From Stutzerimonas stutzeri (lineage in GTDB: Bacteria > Pseudomonadota > Gammaproteobacteria > Pseudomonadales > Pseudomonadaceae), in contig NZ_CP007441.1 in the NCBI RefSeq assembly GCF_000590475.1, positions 1,866,660 through 1,930,659 on the forward strand: a stretch of DNA of 64,000 nt. Reading direction: 5' to 3'. The position numbers were made by a program, and so were the translations under genes. Of this stretch, positions 48,636 to 56,785 are shown in pieces. Positions within the stretch are counted from its first letter, which is position 1. The number at the start of each line of letters is the position of its first letter. The notes beneath the pieces are model-generated. The model made no database searches, was not told the DNA's origin, and was given only the letters and a program-made list of their open reading frames with translations.

Positions 48636-49634
48636 ATGACTGTGTCTGATGAGATTGGCCATGCAGGCCTATTGCATGCATTGGTCCTGGACGGGCAGGG
48701 AGGGGCACGCCAGATCGCCTATGCAGACATCCCCTCGCTACAACTGACCGAGCCCGAGAGCCTGTGGCTTCACTGGGACCGCAGCCAGGCGCAGGCGCAG
48801 GCCTGGCTGCGCAAGCAAAGCGGATTGAGCGAGTTCGTCTGCGACGTATTGCTGGAGGAAAATACCCGGCCGCGTTTGCTCGCGCTGCCTGAGAATGAGC
48901 TTTTGCTATTCCTGCGAGGCGTCAATCTCAACCCCGACGCTGAGCCTGAGGATATGGTCTCACTACGGGTGTTTGCGGATGCTCGGAGGGTCATCTCGCT
49001 GCGCCTGCGTCCGCTGCGCTCCACCGAAGTGGTGCTTCAACAGCTGAAAGCGGGCGTTGGGCCGAAAACCTCTTCCGAGATATTGCTCGGCTTGGCTGAT
49101 GCACTCACCGATCGCGTTGACGACCTGGTCGCCGTGCTGACGGAAAAGCTGGACGAGGAAGAGGAGCGAATTGAGACGGACGAACGGTACACACCGCTTC
49201 AGGACAAGATGTTGTACCTACGGCGCCAGGCCGCAAGTCTTCGTCGCTTCCTGCTGCCGCAGCGCGATATCTATGCCCAGCTGACACGCAATCGTTTGCC
49301 CTGGTTCGTCGATGACGATACGGATTACTGGAACGAGCTGAACAACCGGTTGATTCGCTACCTCGAAGAGCTGGATTTGGTACGCGAGAGAGTCAATTTG
49401 GTGCTTGAAGCAGAAGAAAGGCGAATGCGCGAACGGATGAATAGGACCATGTACCTGCTCGGCATCATTACCGGTTTTTTCCTGCCAATGAGTTTTCTCA
49501 CCGGGCTGCTAGGCATCAACGTGGGTGGCATCCCCGGCTCTGAAAACCCGTACGGATTTGCGGTGGCGACCGCGGTGATTATGGCGGTGGCCGGTTTCCA
49601 ATGGTGGATCTTTCGCAGGCTGAAATGGGTGTGA
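48636..49634 (+). CDS. cmaX: CorA/ZntB-family metal transporter CmaX
   Basis: The 332-residue protein has a long cytoplasmic funnel domain with coiled coils (residues 1-270) and two C-terminal helices. The pore signature at the end of the first helix reads GINVGG, as in ZntB, rather than the GMN of Mg2+-transporting CorA. It may therefore move Zn2+ or another cation. CmaX is the name used in pseudomonads for the gene upstream of crfX-cmpX-sigX; I assign it on position plus family. Confidence 0.87.
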   Translation: MTVSDEIGHAGLLHALVLDGQGGARQIAYADIPSLQLTEPESLWLHWDRSQAQAQAWLRKQSGLSEFVCDVLLEENTRPRLLALPENELLLFLRGVNLNPDAEPEDMVSLRVFADARRVISLRLRPLRSTEVVLQQLKAGVGPKTSSEILLGLADALTDRVDDLVAVLTEKLDEEEERIETDERYTPLQDKMLYLRRQAASLRRFLLPQRDIYAQLTRNRLPWFVDDDTDYWNELNNRLIRYLEELDLVRERVNLVLEAEERRMRERMNRTMYLLGIITGFFLPMSFLTGLLGINVGGIPGSENPYGFAVATAVIMAVAGFQWWIFRRLKWV

Positions 49635-49688
49635 ATGTGACTACCCACACGGTTAAGCCGTCTAGATCAGATTGTTAGCGAGGTAAAC

Positions 49689-49934
49689 ATGCGCGATCCC
49701 TTTGAAGAATCCCTGCGGGACATGCTGAACGCGCAATCGGCGCGCGATGACGATGCCTGCCTGGACCGCGTACTGAAGACGGCGAACCGTCAGGTTGGTG
49801 CAGGCGACTTGTTCGGACTGATGGGGCATTGGCTGCAGACTGTGCTGATCGCCGTCAGCAGCGGGGCGCCGCACACAACGGCTGTTACACGTCGTCGTTC
49901 CTCTCTCCATTCTTCTTTCGATAAGGCTGATTGA
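49689..49934 (+). CDS. crfX: CrfX (CfrX) small protein of the sigX locus
   Basis: The 81-residue product (MRDPFEESLRDMLNAQSARDDDACLDRVLKTANRQVGAGDLF) matches the small protein always found upstream of cmpX in pseudomonads. Its function is unknown. A C-terminal part (LMGHWLQTVLIAVSSGA) is mildly hydrophobic. ATG 49689 follows GAGGT. It ends two bases before the cmpX start, so cmaX-crfX-cmpX is probably one operon. Confidence 0.88.
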   Translation: MRDPFEESLRDMLNAQSARDDDACLDRVLKTANRQVGAGDLFGLMGHWLQTVLIAVSSGAPHTTAVTRRRSSLHSSFDKAD

Positions 49935-49936
49935 TC

Positions 49937-50767
49937 ATGGAATTAGATCCCTGGGGCCAGAGCTTACTGGGTGCGCTGAGTGCGCTTTGGGCACCCGTCG
50001 CGGCATTCATTCCTCGTTTGTTTGGTGCGCTGCTGGTAGTGGCCGTCGGATTTGTAGTCGCCAAGCTGCTGGACACCTTGCTGTCTAAAGTTCTGGCGAA
50101 AGTAGGCCTGGATCGACTGGTCGCGGGTACTGGTGTGACCAAGTTGCTCGGGCGTGCCGGGATTCGCGTCCCGATATCGGTCCTGATCGGCAGGATCGTC
50201 TATTGGTTCGTTCTGCTGGTTTTTCTTGTGTCGGCTGCCGAATCCCTGGGTCTCGCCCGAGTATCGGCGACGCTCGATATGCTCGCGCTTTATGTGCCCA
50301 AGGTATTTGGTGCCGGACTGATACTGCTCGTCGGCATTTTATTGGCCCAGTTGGTCAATGGCCTGGTTCGAGGTGCTGCCGAGGGTGTTGGGCTCGAGTA
50401 CGCCAGCGGACTGGGCCGGATCGCTCAGGGCTTGGTGATCATCATCATCATCTCGGTTGCAATCGGGCAGCTGGAGGTCAAGACCGAGCTTCTCAACTAC
50501 GTAATCGCGATTGCTTTGATCTCCGTCGGTTTGGCAGTTGCGTTGGCCTTGGGGCTTGGTAGTCGTGAACTGGTCAGCCAGATTCTGGCCGGAATTTATG
50601 TGCGCGAGCTTTACGAGGTCGGTCAACGGGTGCGGCTTGAGGGGTTGCAGCTGGAAGGCGCTATTGAAGAGATCGGTACCGCCAAGACCTTACTGCTCAC
50701 GGATGACGGTGAGCTGGTCTCGATTGCAAATAGGGTGCTGCTGGAACAGCGCGTGGGCAGCCGTTAG
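49937..50767 (+). CDS. cmpX: CmpX, mechanosensitive-channel-like membrane protein
   Basis: The 276-residue inner-membrane protein has four or five helices with repeated 'conserved TM helix' units (FGALLVVAVGFVVAKLLDTLLSK; AGLILLVGILLAQLVNG; NYVIAIALISVGLAVALALGLG) and a short C-terminal cytosolic beta part (EVGQRVRLEGLQLEGAIEEIG), similar to small MscS-type proteins. In P. aeruginosa it modulates SigX activity. ATG 49937 is used; a TTG two codons earlier is possible. Confidence 0.88.
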   Translation: MELDPWGQSLLGALSALWAPVAAFIPRLFGALLVVAVGFVVAKLLDTLLSKVLAKVGLDRLVAGTGVTKLLGRAGIRVPISVLIGRIVYWFVLLVFLVSAAESLGLARVSATLDMLALYVPKVFGAGLILLVGILLAQLVNGLVRGAAEGVGLEYASGLGRIAQGLVIIIIISVAIGQLEVKTELLNYVIAIALISVGLAVALALGLGSRELVSQILAGIYVRELYEVGQRVRLEGLQLEGAIEEIGTAKTLLLTDDGELVSIANRVLLEQRVGSR

Positions 50768-50874
50768 GCCCGGTAATCTGTTAAAGTGCGCCGCCCCTTT
50801 TCGCGGGCTACCGTGAACGGCGGCCACGACTTTTGCCGGTTCGAAGCGTCTTGACTACAGCCCATCCGCCCACC

Positions 50875-51441
50875 ATGAGCTATGACCCCCGCCAGCTTTC
50901 GGACGAAGAGCTGGTGCGGCGCGCCCATGCCGAGCTGTTCCATATAACACGTGCTTATGAAGAGCTGATGCGCCGCTATCAACGCACGCTATTTAATGTC
51001 TGCGCGCGTTATTTGGGAAACGACCGAGACGCAGATGACGTTTGTCAAGAAGTGATGCTGAAGGTGTTGTACGGCTTGAAGAACTTTGAAGGGAAGTCGA
51101 AGTTCAAAACATGGCTATACAGTATTACGTACAACGAATGTATTACGCAGTATCGAAAAGAGCGCCGTAAGCGCCGGTTACTTGATGCGCTGAGCCTCGA
51201 CCCTGTTGAGGAGGCGATCGAGGAAAACGCGCCTAACACCGAGGAAAAGGCGGGGCTAGACAAGTGGCTGGTCCATGTGAATCAGATTGACCGGGAAATT
51301 CTCGTGCTGCGGTTTGTTGCGGAACTGGAATTTCAGGAAATAGCCGACATCATGCATATGGGTTTAAGCGCAACGAAGATGCGATACAAGCGTGCACTGG
51401 ATAAACTTCGCGAAAAATTTTCGGGAATTGCTGAAACTTAA
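50875..51441 (+). CDS. sigX: ECF sigma factor SigX
   Basis: SigX controls envelope and fatty-acid genes and transcribes oprF. The 188-residue protein begins MSYDPRQLSDEELVRRAHAELF. Sigma-2 (ADDVCQEVMLKVLYGLKNFEGKSKFKTWLYSI) and sigma-4 (FQEIADIMHMGLSATKMRYKRALDKLREKF) follow. It has no anti-sigma gene next to it. A longer frame from 50833 would add 14 residues, but only ATG 50875 fits the known SigX N-terminus. It lies 107 bases after cmpX and 99 bases before oprF. Confidence 0.94.
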   Translation: MSYDPRQLSDEELVRRAHAELFHITRAYEELMRRYQRTLFNVCARYLGNDRDADDVCQEVMLKVLYGLKNFEGKSKFKTWLYSITYNECITQYRKERRKRRLLDALSLDPVEEAIEENAPNTEEKAGLDKWLVHVNQIDREILVLRFVAELEFQEIADIMHMGLSATKMRYKRALDKLREKFSGIAET

Positions 51442-51540
51442 TGGCAACAAACTGTCTTAGTGATAGCGAACAGCTTGGGCTTAGAGACAGCCGGTTTCCT
51501 TAGATTGTTCTGATACTCACCACCAGATGGGGATTTACGG

Positions 51541-52533
51541 ATGAAACTTAAAAACACCTTGGGCGTTGTAATTGGCTCTATGGTTGCTGCTACTTCTATT
51601 AGCGCGCTCGCCCAGGGCCAGGGCGCTGTAGAGGTGGAAGCATTCGGCAAGCATTACTTCTCCGACAGCTCCCGCGGCTTCGAAGACGAAGGCGAGCTCT
51701 ATGGCGCTGGCGCCAGCTATTTTCTGACCGATGATGTTTCCTTGGGCCTGTCCTATGGTGAATATCATGACGTCACGTCCGACGACCCGGTAGCGGGCGG
51801 CGGCCACAAGAATATCAAGGGAAGCCTGACCTCTCTTGATGCGGCCTATCATTTCGGCCAGCCAGGCGTAGGTTTGCGTCCTTACGTTTCTGCCGGTATG
51901 GCTCACCAGAGCATTGGCCAGGCAGCGCGTAGCGGTCGTGATCACAGCACCTTTGCAAACATTGGCGCAGGTCTGAAGTACTACTTCACCGAGAACTTCT
52001 TTGCCAAGGCCAGCGTTGATGGCATGCATAACATTGATGCCGGTGACAGCGAGTGGATGGCTGGCGTTGGTGTAGGCCTGAACTTCGGCGGCGGCGCACG
52101 GCAGCAGGTCGCGCAGGTTGAGCCGACTCCTGAGCCGGCACCGGCTCCGATCGTCGATAACGAGCCAGAGCCGGAACCGGAGCTGGTCCGTGTCGAACTG
52201 GACGTCAAGTTCGACTTCGACAAGGCGCGCGTTCGCGAAGAAAGCTACAGCGATATCAAGAACCTGGCTGACTTCATGCAGCAGTATCCGCAGACCAGCA
52301 CCACTGTCGAAGGTCACACTGACTCGGTGGGTACTGATCAATACAACCAGCGTCTGTCCGAGCGTCGCGCTCAGGCTGTTCGCGAAGTGTTGGTAAACCA
52401 GTACGGCGTTGAGAGCCAGCGTGTTGATTCGGTCGGTTACGGCGAATCCCGCCCGGTTGCTGACAACAGCACCGAGGAAGGTCGTCAGATCAACCGTCGT
52501 GTAGAGGCAGAAGTCGAAGCGCAGGTTCGTTAA
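51541..52533 (+). CDS. oprF: Major outer-membrane porin OprF
   Basis: OprF is an OmpA-family porin and peptidoglycan-linking protein. The 330-residue precursor has a signal peptide (ending SISALAQG), an eight-strand N-terminal barrel (with DDVSLGLSYGEYHDV and YYFTENFFAKASVDGMHN), a proline/glutamate-rich linker (PTPEPAPAP) and a C-terminal OmpA domain with VEGHTDSVGTDQYNQRLSERRAQAV. I see no cysteine in this protein, whereas P. aeruginosa OprF has a disulfide-bearing loop before the OmpA domain. It lies directly downstream of sigX. Confidence 0.97.
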   Translation: MKLKNTLGVVIGSMVAATSISALAQGQGAVEVEAFGKHYFSDSSRGFEDEGELYGAGASYFLTDDVSLGLSYGEYHDVTSDDPVAGGGHKNIKGSLTSLDAAYHFGQPGVGLRPYVSAGMAHQSIGQAARSGRDHSTFANIGAGLKYYFTENFFAKASVDGMHNIDAGDSEWMAGVGVGLNFGGGARQQVAQVEPTPEPAPAPIVDNEPEPEPELVRVELDVKFDFDKARVREESYSDIKNLADFMQQYPQTSTTVEGHTDSVGTDQYNQRLSERRAQAVREVLVNQYGVESQRVDSVGYGESRPVADNSTEEGRQINRRVEAEVEAQVR

Positions 52534-52601
52534 TACGCACCACGTTTCGTTAGTTTGACCGCGCCGGCTTCAGGTCGACGCGATCAGCTGATCTGTTGAA
52601 G

Positions 52602-52636
52602 AATCCGATGCCAGACTCTGGCATCGGATTTTTTTT
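52602..52636 (+). terminator. oprF terminator
   Basis: AATCCGATGCCAG pairs with CTGGCATCGGATT (13 pairs) over ACT, followed by a run of Ts. Confidence 0.93.
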
Positions 52637-53154
52637 GCCTGTGCAAACAGACAGCAATGGTCCCGATCGGGCGAACTAACGGTCATGCGCACGCCGGCAT
52701 CGGCCTGCGCTGCGCCCATAGTCGTTGTGCTGTCCAGCGTTCACTATGGTGTGGTCTGGACGCTTCACGTCATAGGTAAACAACCCTTCAAAGGCGAGCA
52801 AGTGAAGAGCGTCGGCGGCCAGCCGATTGGGCTCGGATTCTACGTCTGACTGAAGTGCAACTACGGAGCTGGCACACATGACGTCCGGGTCTCTCGGTGC
52901 TCTGCGTTCTTCTAGTCCGCTTCCATATGACGCTTATGTTCGTGGTGGTGATGAGAGGGCAAGTAGCCGATTTGACAGAATTCGCGCAGTCAGCCTACCG
53001 GCTTTATCACGAAGGTTTTCGCTGATCTTGCCGATACTACGTTCTATTACCTTCAACTACATAACCCTTATGGCGCTGATTAACCTAAAAGGCATGCATC
53101 GTGCAGCGATAAACTTGGGAAGTATCCGGCCGAACACAGACCGGCAGAAATAAA

Positions 53155-53182
53155 AAAGCTGCGCCGGTAAGGGCGCAGCTTT
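53155..53182 (-). terminator. aceA terminator
   Basis: On the minus strand AAAGCTGCGCC pairs with GGCGCAGCTTT over six bases, followed by a T-run. It ends the aceA transcript about 65 bases after the stop codon. Confidence 0.9.
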
Positions 53183-53186
53183 CGGT

Positions 53187-53202
53187 AGATGCCGAAGCAT
53201 CT
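53187..53202 (-). other. UUCG-tetraloop hairpin in the aceA 3' untranslated region
   Basis: On the minus strand AGATGC-TTCG-GCATCT forms a C(UUCG)G hairpin with a six-pair stem, four bases before the aceA terminator. It would be a very stable RNA fold. Confidence 0.6.
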
Positions 53203-53244
53203 AAGTCTCCCCCGTCCCGGGTTATGCCCAGGCCGTGCCAGTTT

Positions 53245-54840
53245 TTAGTGGAACTGGTTCATGGTGTTGTCTTTACCGCTAGCCTTCAGAGCAGCTTCGC
53301 CAGCGAAGTACTCCTTGTGGTTGTCGCCAATGTCGGAGCCAGCCATGTTCTGGTGCTTCACGCAGGCGATGCCCTGACGTAGCTCTTGGCGCTGCACGCC
53401 CTTGACGTAGGCAAGCATGCCTTCTTCTGCAAAGTAACCCTTGGCCAGGTTGTCGGTGGACAGCGCGGCGGTGTGGTAGGTCGGCAGCGTGATCAGGTGA
53501 TGGAAGATGCCAGCCTGTGCGGCACCGTCGCGCTGGAAGGTACGGATCATTTCGTCTGCGCGGGTGGCCAGCTCGGTTTCGTCGTAATCGACGCTCATCA
53601 GCTTGGCGCGATCGTAGGCGGAAACGTCCTTGCCTTCGGCAACCATGGCATCGAACACTTGCTGGCGGAAGTTCAGCGTCCAGTTGAACGACGGGCTGTT
53701 GTTGTAAACCAGCTTGGCATTCGGAATGACTTCACGGATGCGATCGACCATGGCCTTGATCTGGCCCACGTGCGGTTTCTCGGTTTCGATCCACAGCAGA
53801 TCGGCGCCGTTCTGCAGCGAGGTGATGCAATCCAGCACGCAGCGATCTTCACCCGTACCCTTGCGGAACTGGAACAGGTTGCTCGGCAGGCGCTTGGGGC
53901 GCAGCAATTTACCTTCGCGCTTGATCACAACGTCGCCGTTGCCCAGCTCGGCTTCGGAGATTTGTTCGCAATCCAGGAACGAGTTGTATAGGTCGCCCAG
54001 GTCGCCCGGCTCCTTGGTCACTGCAATCTGCTTAGTCAGGCCGGCACCCAGGGAATCGGTACGTGCAACGATCACACCATTGTCGATGCCCAGTTCGAGA
54101 AAGGCATAGCGGACGGCTGCGATCTTCGCCAGGAAATCGGCGTGGGGAACGGTCACTTTGCCGTCCTGGTGGCCGCACTGCTTCTCGTCAGACACCTGGT
54201 TCTCGATCTGGATGCAGCAAGCGCCTGCTTCGATCATGCGCTTGGCTAGCAGGTAGGTCGCTTCCGGATTACCGAAGCCGGCGTCGATGTCGGCAATGAT
54301 CGGGACGATGTGAGTTTCATAGTTGTCGATCTGGTTCTGAATCTCAGCAACCTTGGCGCTGTCTCCGGCCTCGCGGGCAGCATCCTGGGCGGTGAAGAGC
54401 AGGTCCAGCTCGCGTGAGTCGGCCTGACGCAAAAAGGTGTACAGCTCTTCGATCAGGTTGGAAACGGCAGTCTTCTCGTGCATCGACTGGTCAGGCAACG
54501 GGCCGAACTCAGAGCGCAGGGCGGCAACCATCCAGCCCGACAGATAGAGGTAGCGCTTGTTGGTCGTTTTCAAATGCTTTTTGATGGAGATCAGCTTCTG
54601 CTGGCCAATGAAGCCGTGCCAGCAGCCCAGCGACTGAGTGTAAACGGACGAATCGGCATCGTATTCGGCCATGTCTTTGCGCATGATGTCGGCAGTATAT
54701 TGAGCAATTTCCAGGCCGGTCTTGAAGCGGTTCTGGGCGCGCATACGAGCTACGGATTCAGGGTTAATAGCGCTCCAACTGCTTCCAGCTACTTCTTTCA
54801 GAGCGGCAACGGCCTTGATGTCGTTTTGATAAGCGGACAT
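53245..54840 (-). CDS. aceA: Isocitrate lyase, large type
   Basis: AceA splits isocitrate into glyoxylate and succinate, the first step of the glyoxylate shunt. The 531-residue form is typical of pseudomonads (about 100 residues longer than E. coli AceA). It has the catalytic loop SDEKQCGHQDGK with the active cysteine and IIADIDAGFGNPEATY. ATG 54840 follows AAGGA. It competes for isocitrate with the isocitrate dehydrogenase encoded at the right end of the window. Confidence 0.96.
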   Translation of the reverse strand: MSAYQNDIKAVAALKEVAGSSWSAINPESVARMRAQNRFKTGLEIAQYTADIMRKDMAEYDADSSVYTQSLGCWHGFIGQQKLISIKKHLKTTNKRYLYLSGWMVAALRSEFGPLPDQSMHEKTAVSNLIEELYTFLRQADSRELDLLFTAQDAAREAGDSAKVAEIQNQIDNYETHIVPIIADIDAGFGNPEATYLLAKRMIEAGACCIQIENQVSDEKQCGHQDGKVTVPHADFLAKIAAVRYAFLELGIDNGVIVARTDSLGAGLTKQIAVTKEPGDLGDLYNSFLDCEQISEAELGNGDVVIKREGKLLRPKRLPSNLFQFRKGTGEDRCVLDCITSLQNGADLLWIETEKPHVGQIKAMVDRIREVIPNAKLVYNNSPSFNWTLNFRQQVFDAMVAEGKDVSAYDRAKLMSVDYDETELATRADEMIRTFQRDGAAQAGIFHHLITLPTYHTAALSTDNLAKGYFAEEGMLAYVKGVQRQELRQGIACVKHQNMAGSDIGDNHKEYFAGEAALKASGKDNTMNQFH

Positions 54841-55250
54841 GGTCAATCCTTCAAAAAATTCGTGTTTGGTTGAGCACCGACTTTCCCACCGAAACCTACG
54901 TGCTTACGCTGATCATGCGGGCAACACGCGGCAGAGCGTCGAAATACCGACCGGGACGAGGATTGAACCAAGGAGAGGAGGGTGTGCAGTCACGACCGCA
55001 AGAGAAGTTGGCAAACTGTGGAATGATTCGTGGCATTCCAACACGCAGTGACACACGGCCATTGCGTAACGACAGTACTGACGTCTCGAGCTGATGCGTT
55101 AATCGCTTCCCCGTCCCTCAGGACGACTCGTTCCAGTCGCAACCTCGTCAGTCCGCCTTGTGGGCAGTACAGTCACGGAACGGCTCTGCTGGTTGGCTGA
55201 GCGCGATCCGGAGACCCTTGCCAGGGCCCCTGGTTAGCGGGAGCGGGGCC

Positions 55251-55279
55251 ATAATGCGCTGACGAAAAAGGTTCGTCAA
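55251..55279 (-). promoter_or_regulatory. Predicted sigma-70 promoter of aceA
   Basis: On the minus strand TTGACG (55274-55279), 17 bases, then CATTAT (55251-55256). The predicted start near 55244 would give a leader of about 400 bases before the aceA ATG. Confidence 0.5.
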
Positions 55280-55285
55280 ATGTTT

Positions 55286-55311
55286 TGTAGTGGTTTTTTT
55301 ATGGCACTACA
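55286..55311. promoter_or_regulatory. Inverted repeat upstream of the aceA -35 element
   Basis: TGTAGTG and CACTACA separated by 12 bases with a T/A-rich spacer. Its centre would be near -54 relative to the predicted aceA start, a usual place for an activator. Confidence 0.45.
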
Positions 55312-55346
55312 TATTTTGAATGGGGCGGCAAACGCGTCGAATGTTA

Positions 55347-56153
55347 CTAATCCAGTGTGTCTACTTTTATTCGTAGCGAGTAGTCCTGGCTACCTTGGGT
55401 GGAGTAGTGGCGAAGGGTCCCGCTCTGATTGGAACTGGCGCTTTCGTCGACGCCGCCGAGCGGAATCCATTCCCCGAGTCGGCCACTGACTCGGGTATCT
55501 GTTTCCTGAATGTCGATAGCGCCAGGAAGGGAAGGGCTCATGCGATCTTGATGGCTACTGATAGCCACCTGTACCCGATCCCCATGGACCGTTGCGGTGG
55601 CATAGAAACCGCGCGTGACGTTGCGGTATTGGGTTTGTTGATAGATCTGGCCGTAGCCGTCGGTGCCGCTAGTGGTAAGTGGCACGCTTTGGCCGACTTG
55701 GATCAGAGCCGGGTACCCCTCGGTTGCCTGAACTTGCTGGACGCCACTGCCCTGGCTGCTGGTGTTACGGCGAATAATGCGAACCTGATCGCGCCCGTTC
55801 CTCTCGCCGCGTCCGGTCTGAATTTCGACATCGCCAGCGCGCGCGGACCCGTCGACGCGGTAGCCACTGTCATCCCCTGTCGCCGAATTTTGCGTATCGA
55901 TGCTGATAAGCAATCTTCGTGGCTCGCTGTCCAGTTGGGACAGCACATCACGCAGTTCGCTGATCACCGAGGCGGGCGCGTTTACGATCAGTTGATTGCC
56001 ATAGGCGTTCACCTTGCCCTGATCGCCGACAACGGACTGGGCAATTGGCAAAACGTCTTCGGCCATGCGATAGCTCAGCGGGATCACTTCGGTCGCAGCC
56101 TGAAGCGACATGCTGGCCAATAGCGAGAGCGCGACGAGAAGGCGACGTGTCAT
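55347..56153 (-). CDS. Secretin N-domain-like exported protein
   Basis: The 268-residue product has a signal peptide (VALSLLASMSLQA/ATEV) and then a NolW-type secretin N-domain (residues about 22-86, VIPLSYRMAEDVLPIAQSVVGDQGKVNAYGNQLIV). After it comes a beta-rich part that recalls the start of the secretin C-domain (YPALIQVGQSVPL; RGFYATATVHGDRVQVAIS). It is far too short to form a secretin pore, and no type II, III or IV pilus genes lie nearby. It overlaps the PLD-like gene by four bases and ends a four-gene operon. Function unknown. Confidence 0.78.
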   Translation of the reverse strand: MTRRLLVALSLLASMSLQAATEVIPLSYRMAEDVLPIAQSVVGDQGKVNAYGNQLIVNAPASVISELRDVLSQLDSEPRRLLISIDTQNSATGDDSGYRVDGSARAGDVEIQTGRGERNGRDQVRIIRRNTSSQGSGVQQVQATEGYPALIQVGQSVPLTTSGTDGYGQIYQQTQYRNVTRGFYATATVHGDRVQVAISSHQDRMSPSLPGAIDIQETDTRVSGRLGEWIPLGGVDESASSNQSGTLRHYSTQGSQDYSLRIKVDTLD

Positions 56154-56779
56154 AGCAGAAAGCTCCGTAGGTCGGGGTCGGACAGGCTATGGTCCCATGC
56201 GGTGTCGAATTGTCGTTGCAGCTGGCGAACGCGGCCGGGATCGTTATAAAGCGCATAACCGATCATCTGATCGGGCTGGGGACGAACCAGCGCACCACGG
56301 TCATCCGCTACCAGGACGGCGCATGTTTTTGCAGGATACTCGGGGTGGCGCTTGCGGATCTGCATGTTGCTGCTCAATCGACGTGACAAACCGAGCAGAC
56401 GGTGCCCCTGTTTGACGGCGTGAGAAGAGTCATCGAGCAGCACGCGTAAACGATTGCGAGGATGTGCCAGGAGAAAACGTACGCAGGCCTGCTGAATACT
56501 GCTGTGGTTGTACAGTAGCGGCTCTAGGTTGGGACTGTAGAGACTCAGGCTGCGTTGTGCCTGTCCGAGCAATGCGAGGGCGTGCCGGCGAGCGTCGTCG
56601 AGGGACTCGAAGCGCTGAATCGCCGCCGTCTCCCCTAGAACAAAAGGCGCGGGCTGCCACTGGTCGGACGGGTTCTGCATGGCCGGCGGATTGGCAACTG
56701 AGAAGCGACCCGGAGATAGGAACTCGATAGCTGCCAGTTCAGGTGCAGCGTTCGAGCGATCCGGGTCATCTGCGCTCAT
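56150..56779 (-). CDS. PLD-like protein without HKD motif (DUF7931 type)
   Basis: The 209-residue cytoplasmic protein has a phospholipase-D-like fold pattern (RSLSLYSPNLEPLLYNHSSIQQACVRFLLAHPRNRLRVLLDDS; VLVADDRGALVRPQPDQMIGYALYND) but lacks the catalytic HxKxxxxD motif. It is therefore unlikely to be an active phosphodiesterase. Pseudomonads carry it in this conserved place between the GNAT gene and the secretin-like gene. The ATG at 56779 is used. Function unknown. Confidence 0.72.
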   Translation of the reverse strand: MSADDPDRSNAAPELAAIEFLSPGRFSVANPPAMQNPSDQWQPAPFVLGETAAIQRFESLDDARRHALALLGQAQRSLSLYSPNLEPLLYNHSSIQQACVRFLLAHPRNRLRVLLDDSSHAVKQGHRLLGLSRRLSSNMQIRKRHPEYPAKTCAVLVADDRGALVRPQPDQMIGYALYNDPGRVRQLQRQFDTAWDHSLSDPDLRSFLL

Positions 56780-56785
56780 GGCAGC

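Larger units (their letters stand above)
52534..53244. other. Gene-poor stretch between oprF and aceA
   Basis: About 700 bases. It holds the oprF terminator, then about 500 bases with no supported gene, then the aceA hairpins. A 67-codon minus-strand frame (52676-52879) and a 91-codon plus-strand frame (52878-53153) have third-codon positions much less GC-rich than the neighbours and no family resemblance. A TTGACA at 52973-52978 lacks a -10 partner. It may be decayed sequence at a rearrangement junction. Confidence 0.5.
54841..55346. other. Long aceA upstream and leader region
   Basis: About 500 bases with no supported gene. It holds a candidate aceA promoter and an inverted repeat (listed separately), plus a 13-base near-perfect palindrome CCAGGGCCCCTGG at 55221-55233 early in the predicted leader. 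Small frames in it lack family resemblance. Confidence 0.6.

Noticed and set aside
52676..52879. 67-codon minus-strand frame as a small gene
   Set aside because: Third codon positions are only about half G or C, well below neighbouring genes. There is no ribosome site and no family match. I keep it only as a remark in the gap description.
52973..52978. Consensus TTGACA as a promoter in the oprF-aceA gap
   Set aside because: No acceptable -10 sequence at 16-18 bases and no gene downstream.
52878..53153. 91-codon plus-strand frame as a small gene
   Set aside because: Weak codon bias, starts on top of the opposing frame, no recognisable domain.
55395..56123. 242-codon plus-strand frame opposite the secretin-like gene
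   Set aside because: The minus-strand frame has a signal peptide, a NolW-like domain and an operon overlap; the plus-strand product looks like nothing known.
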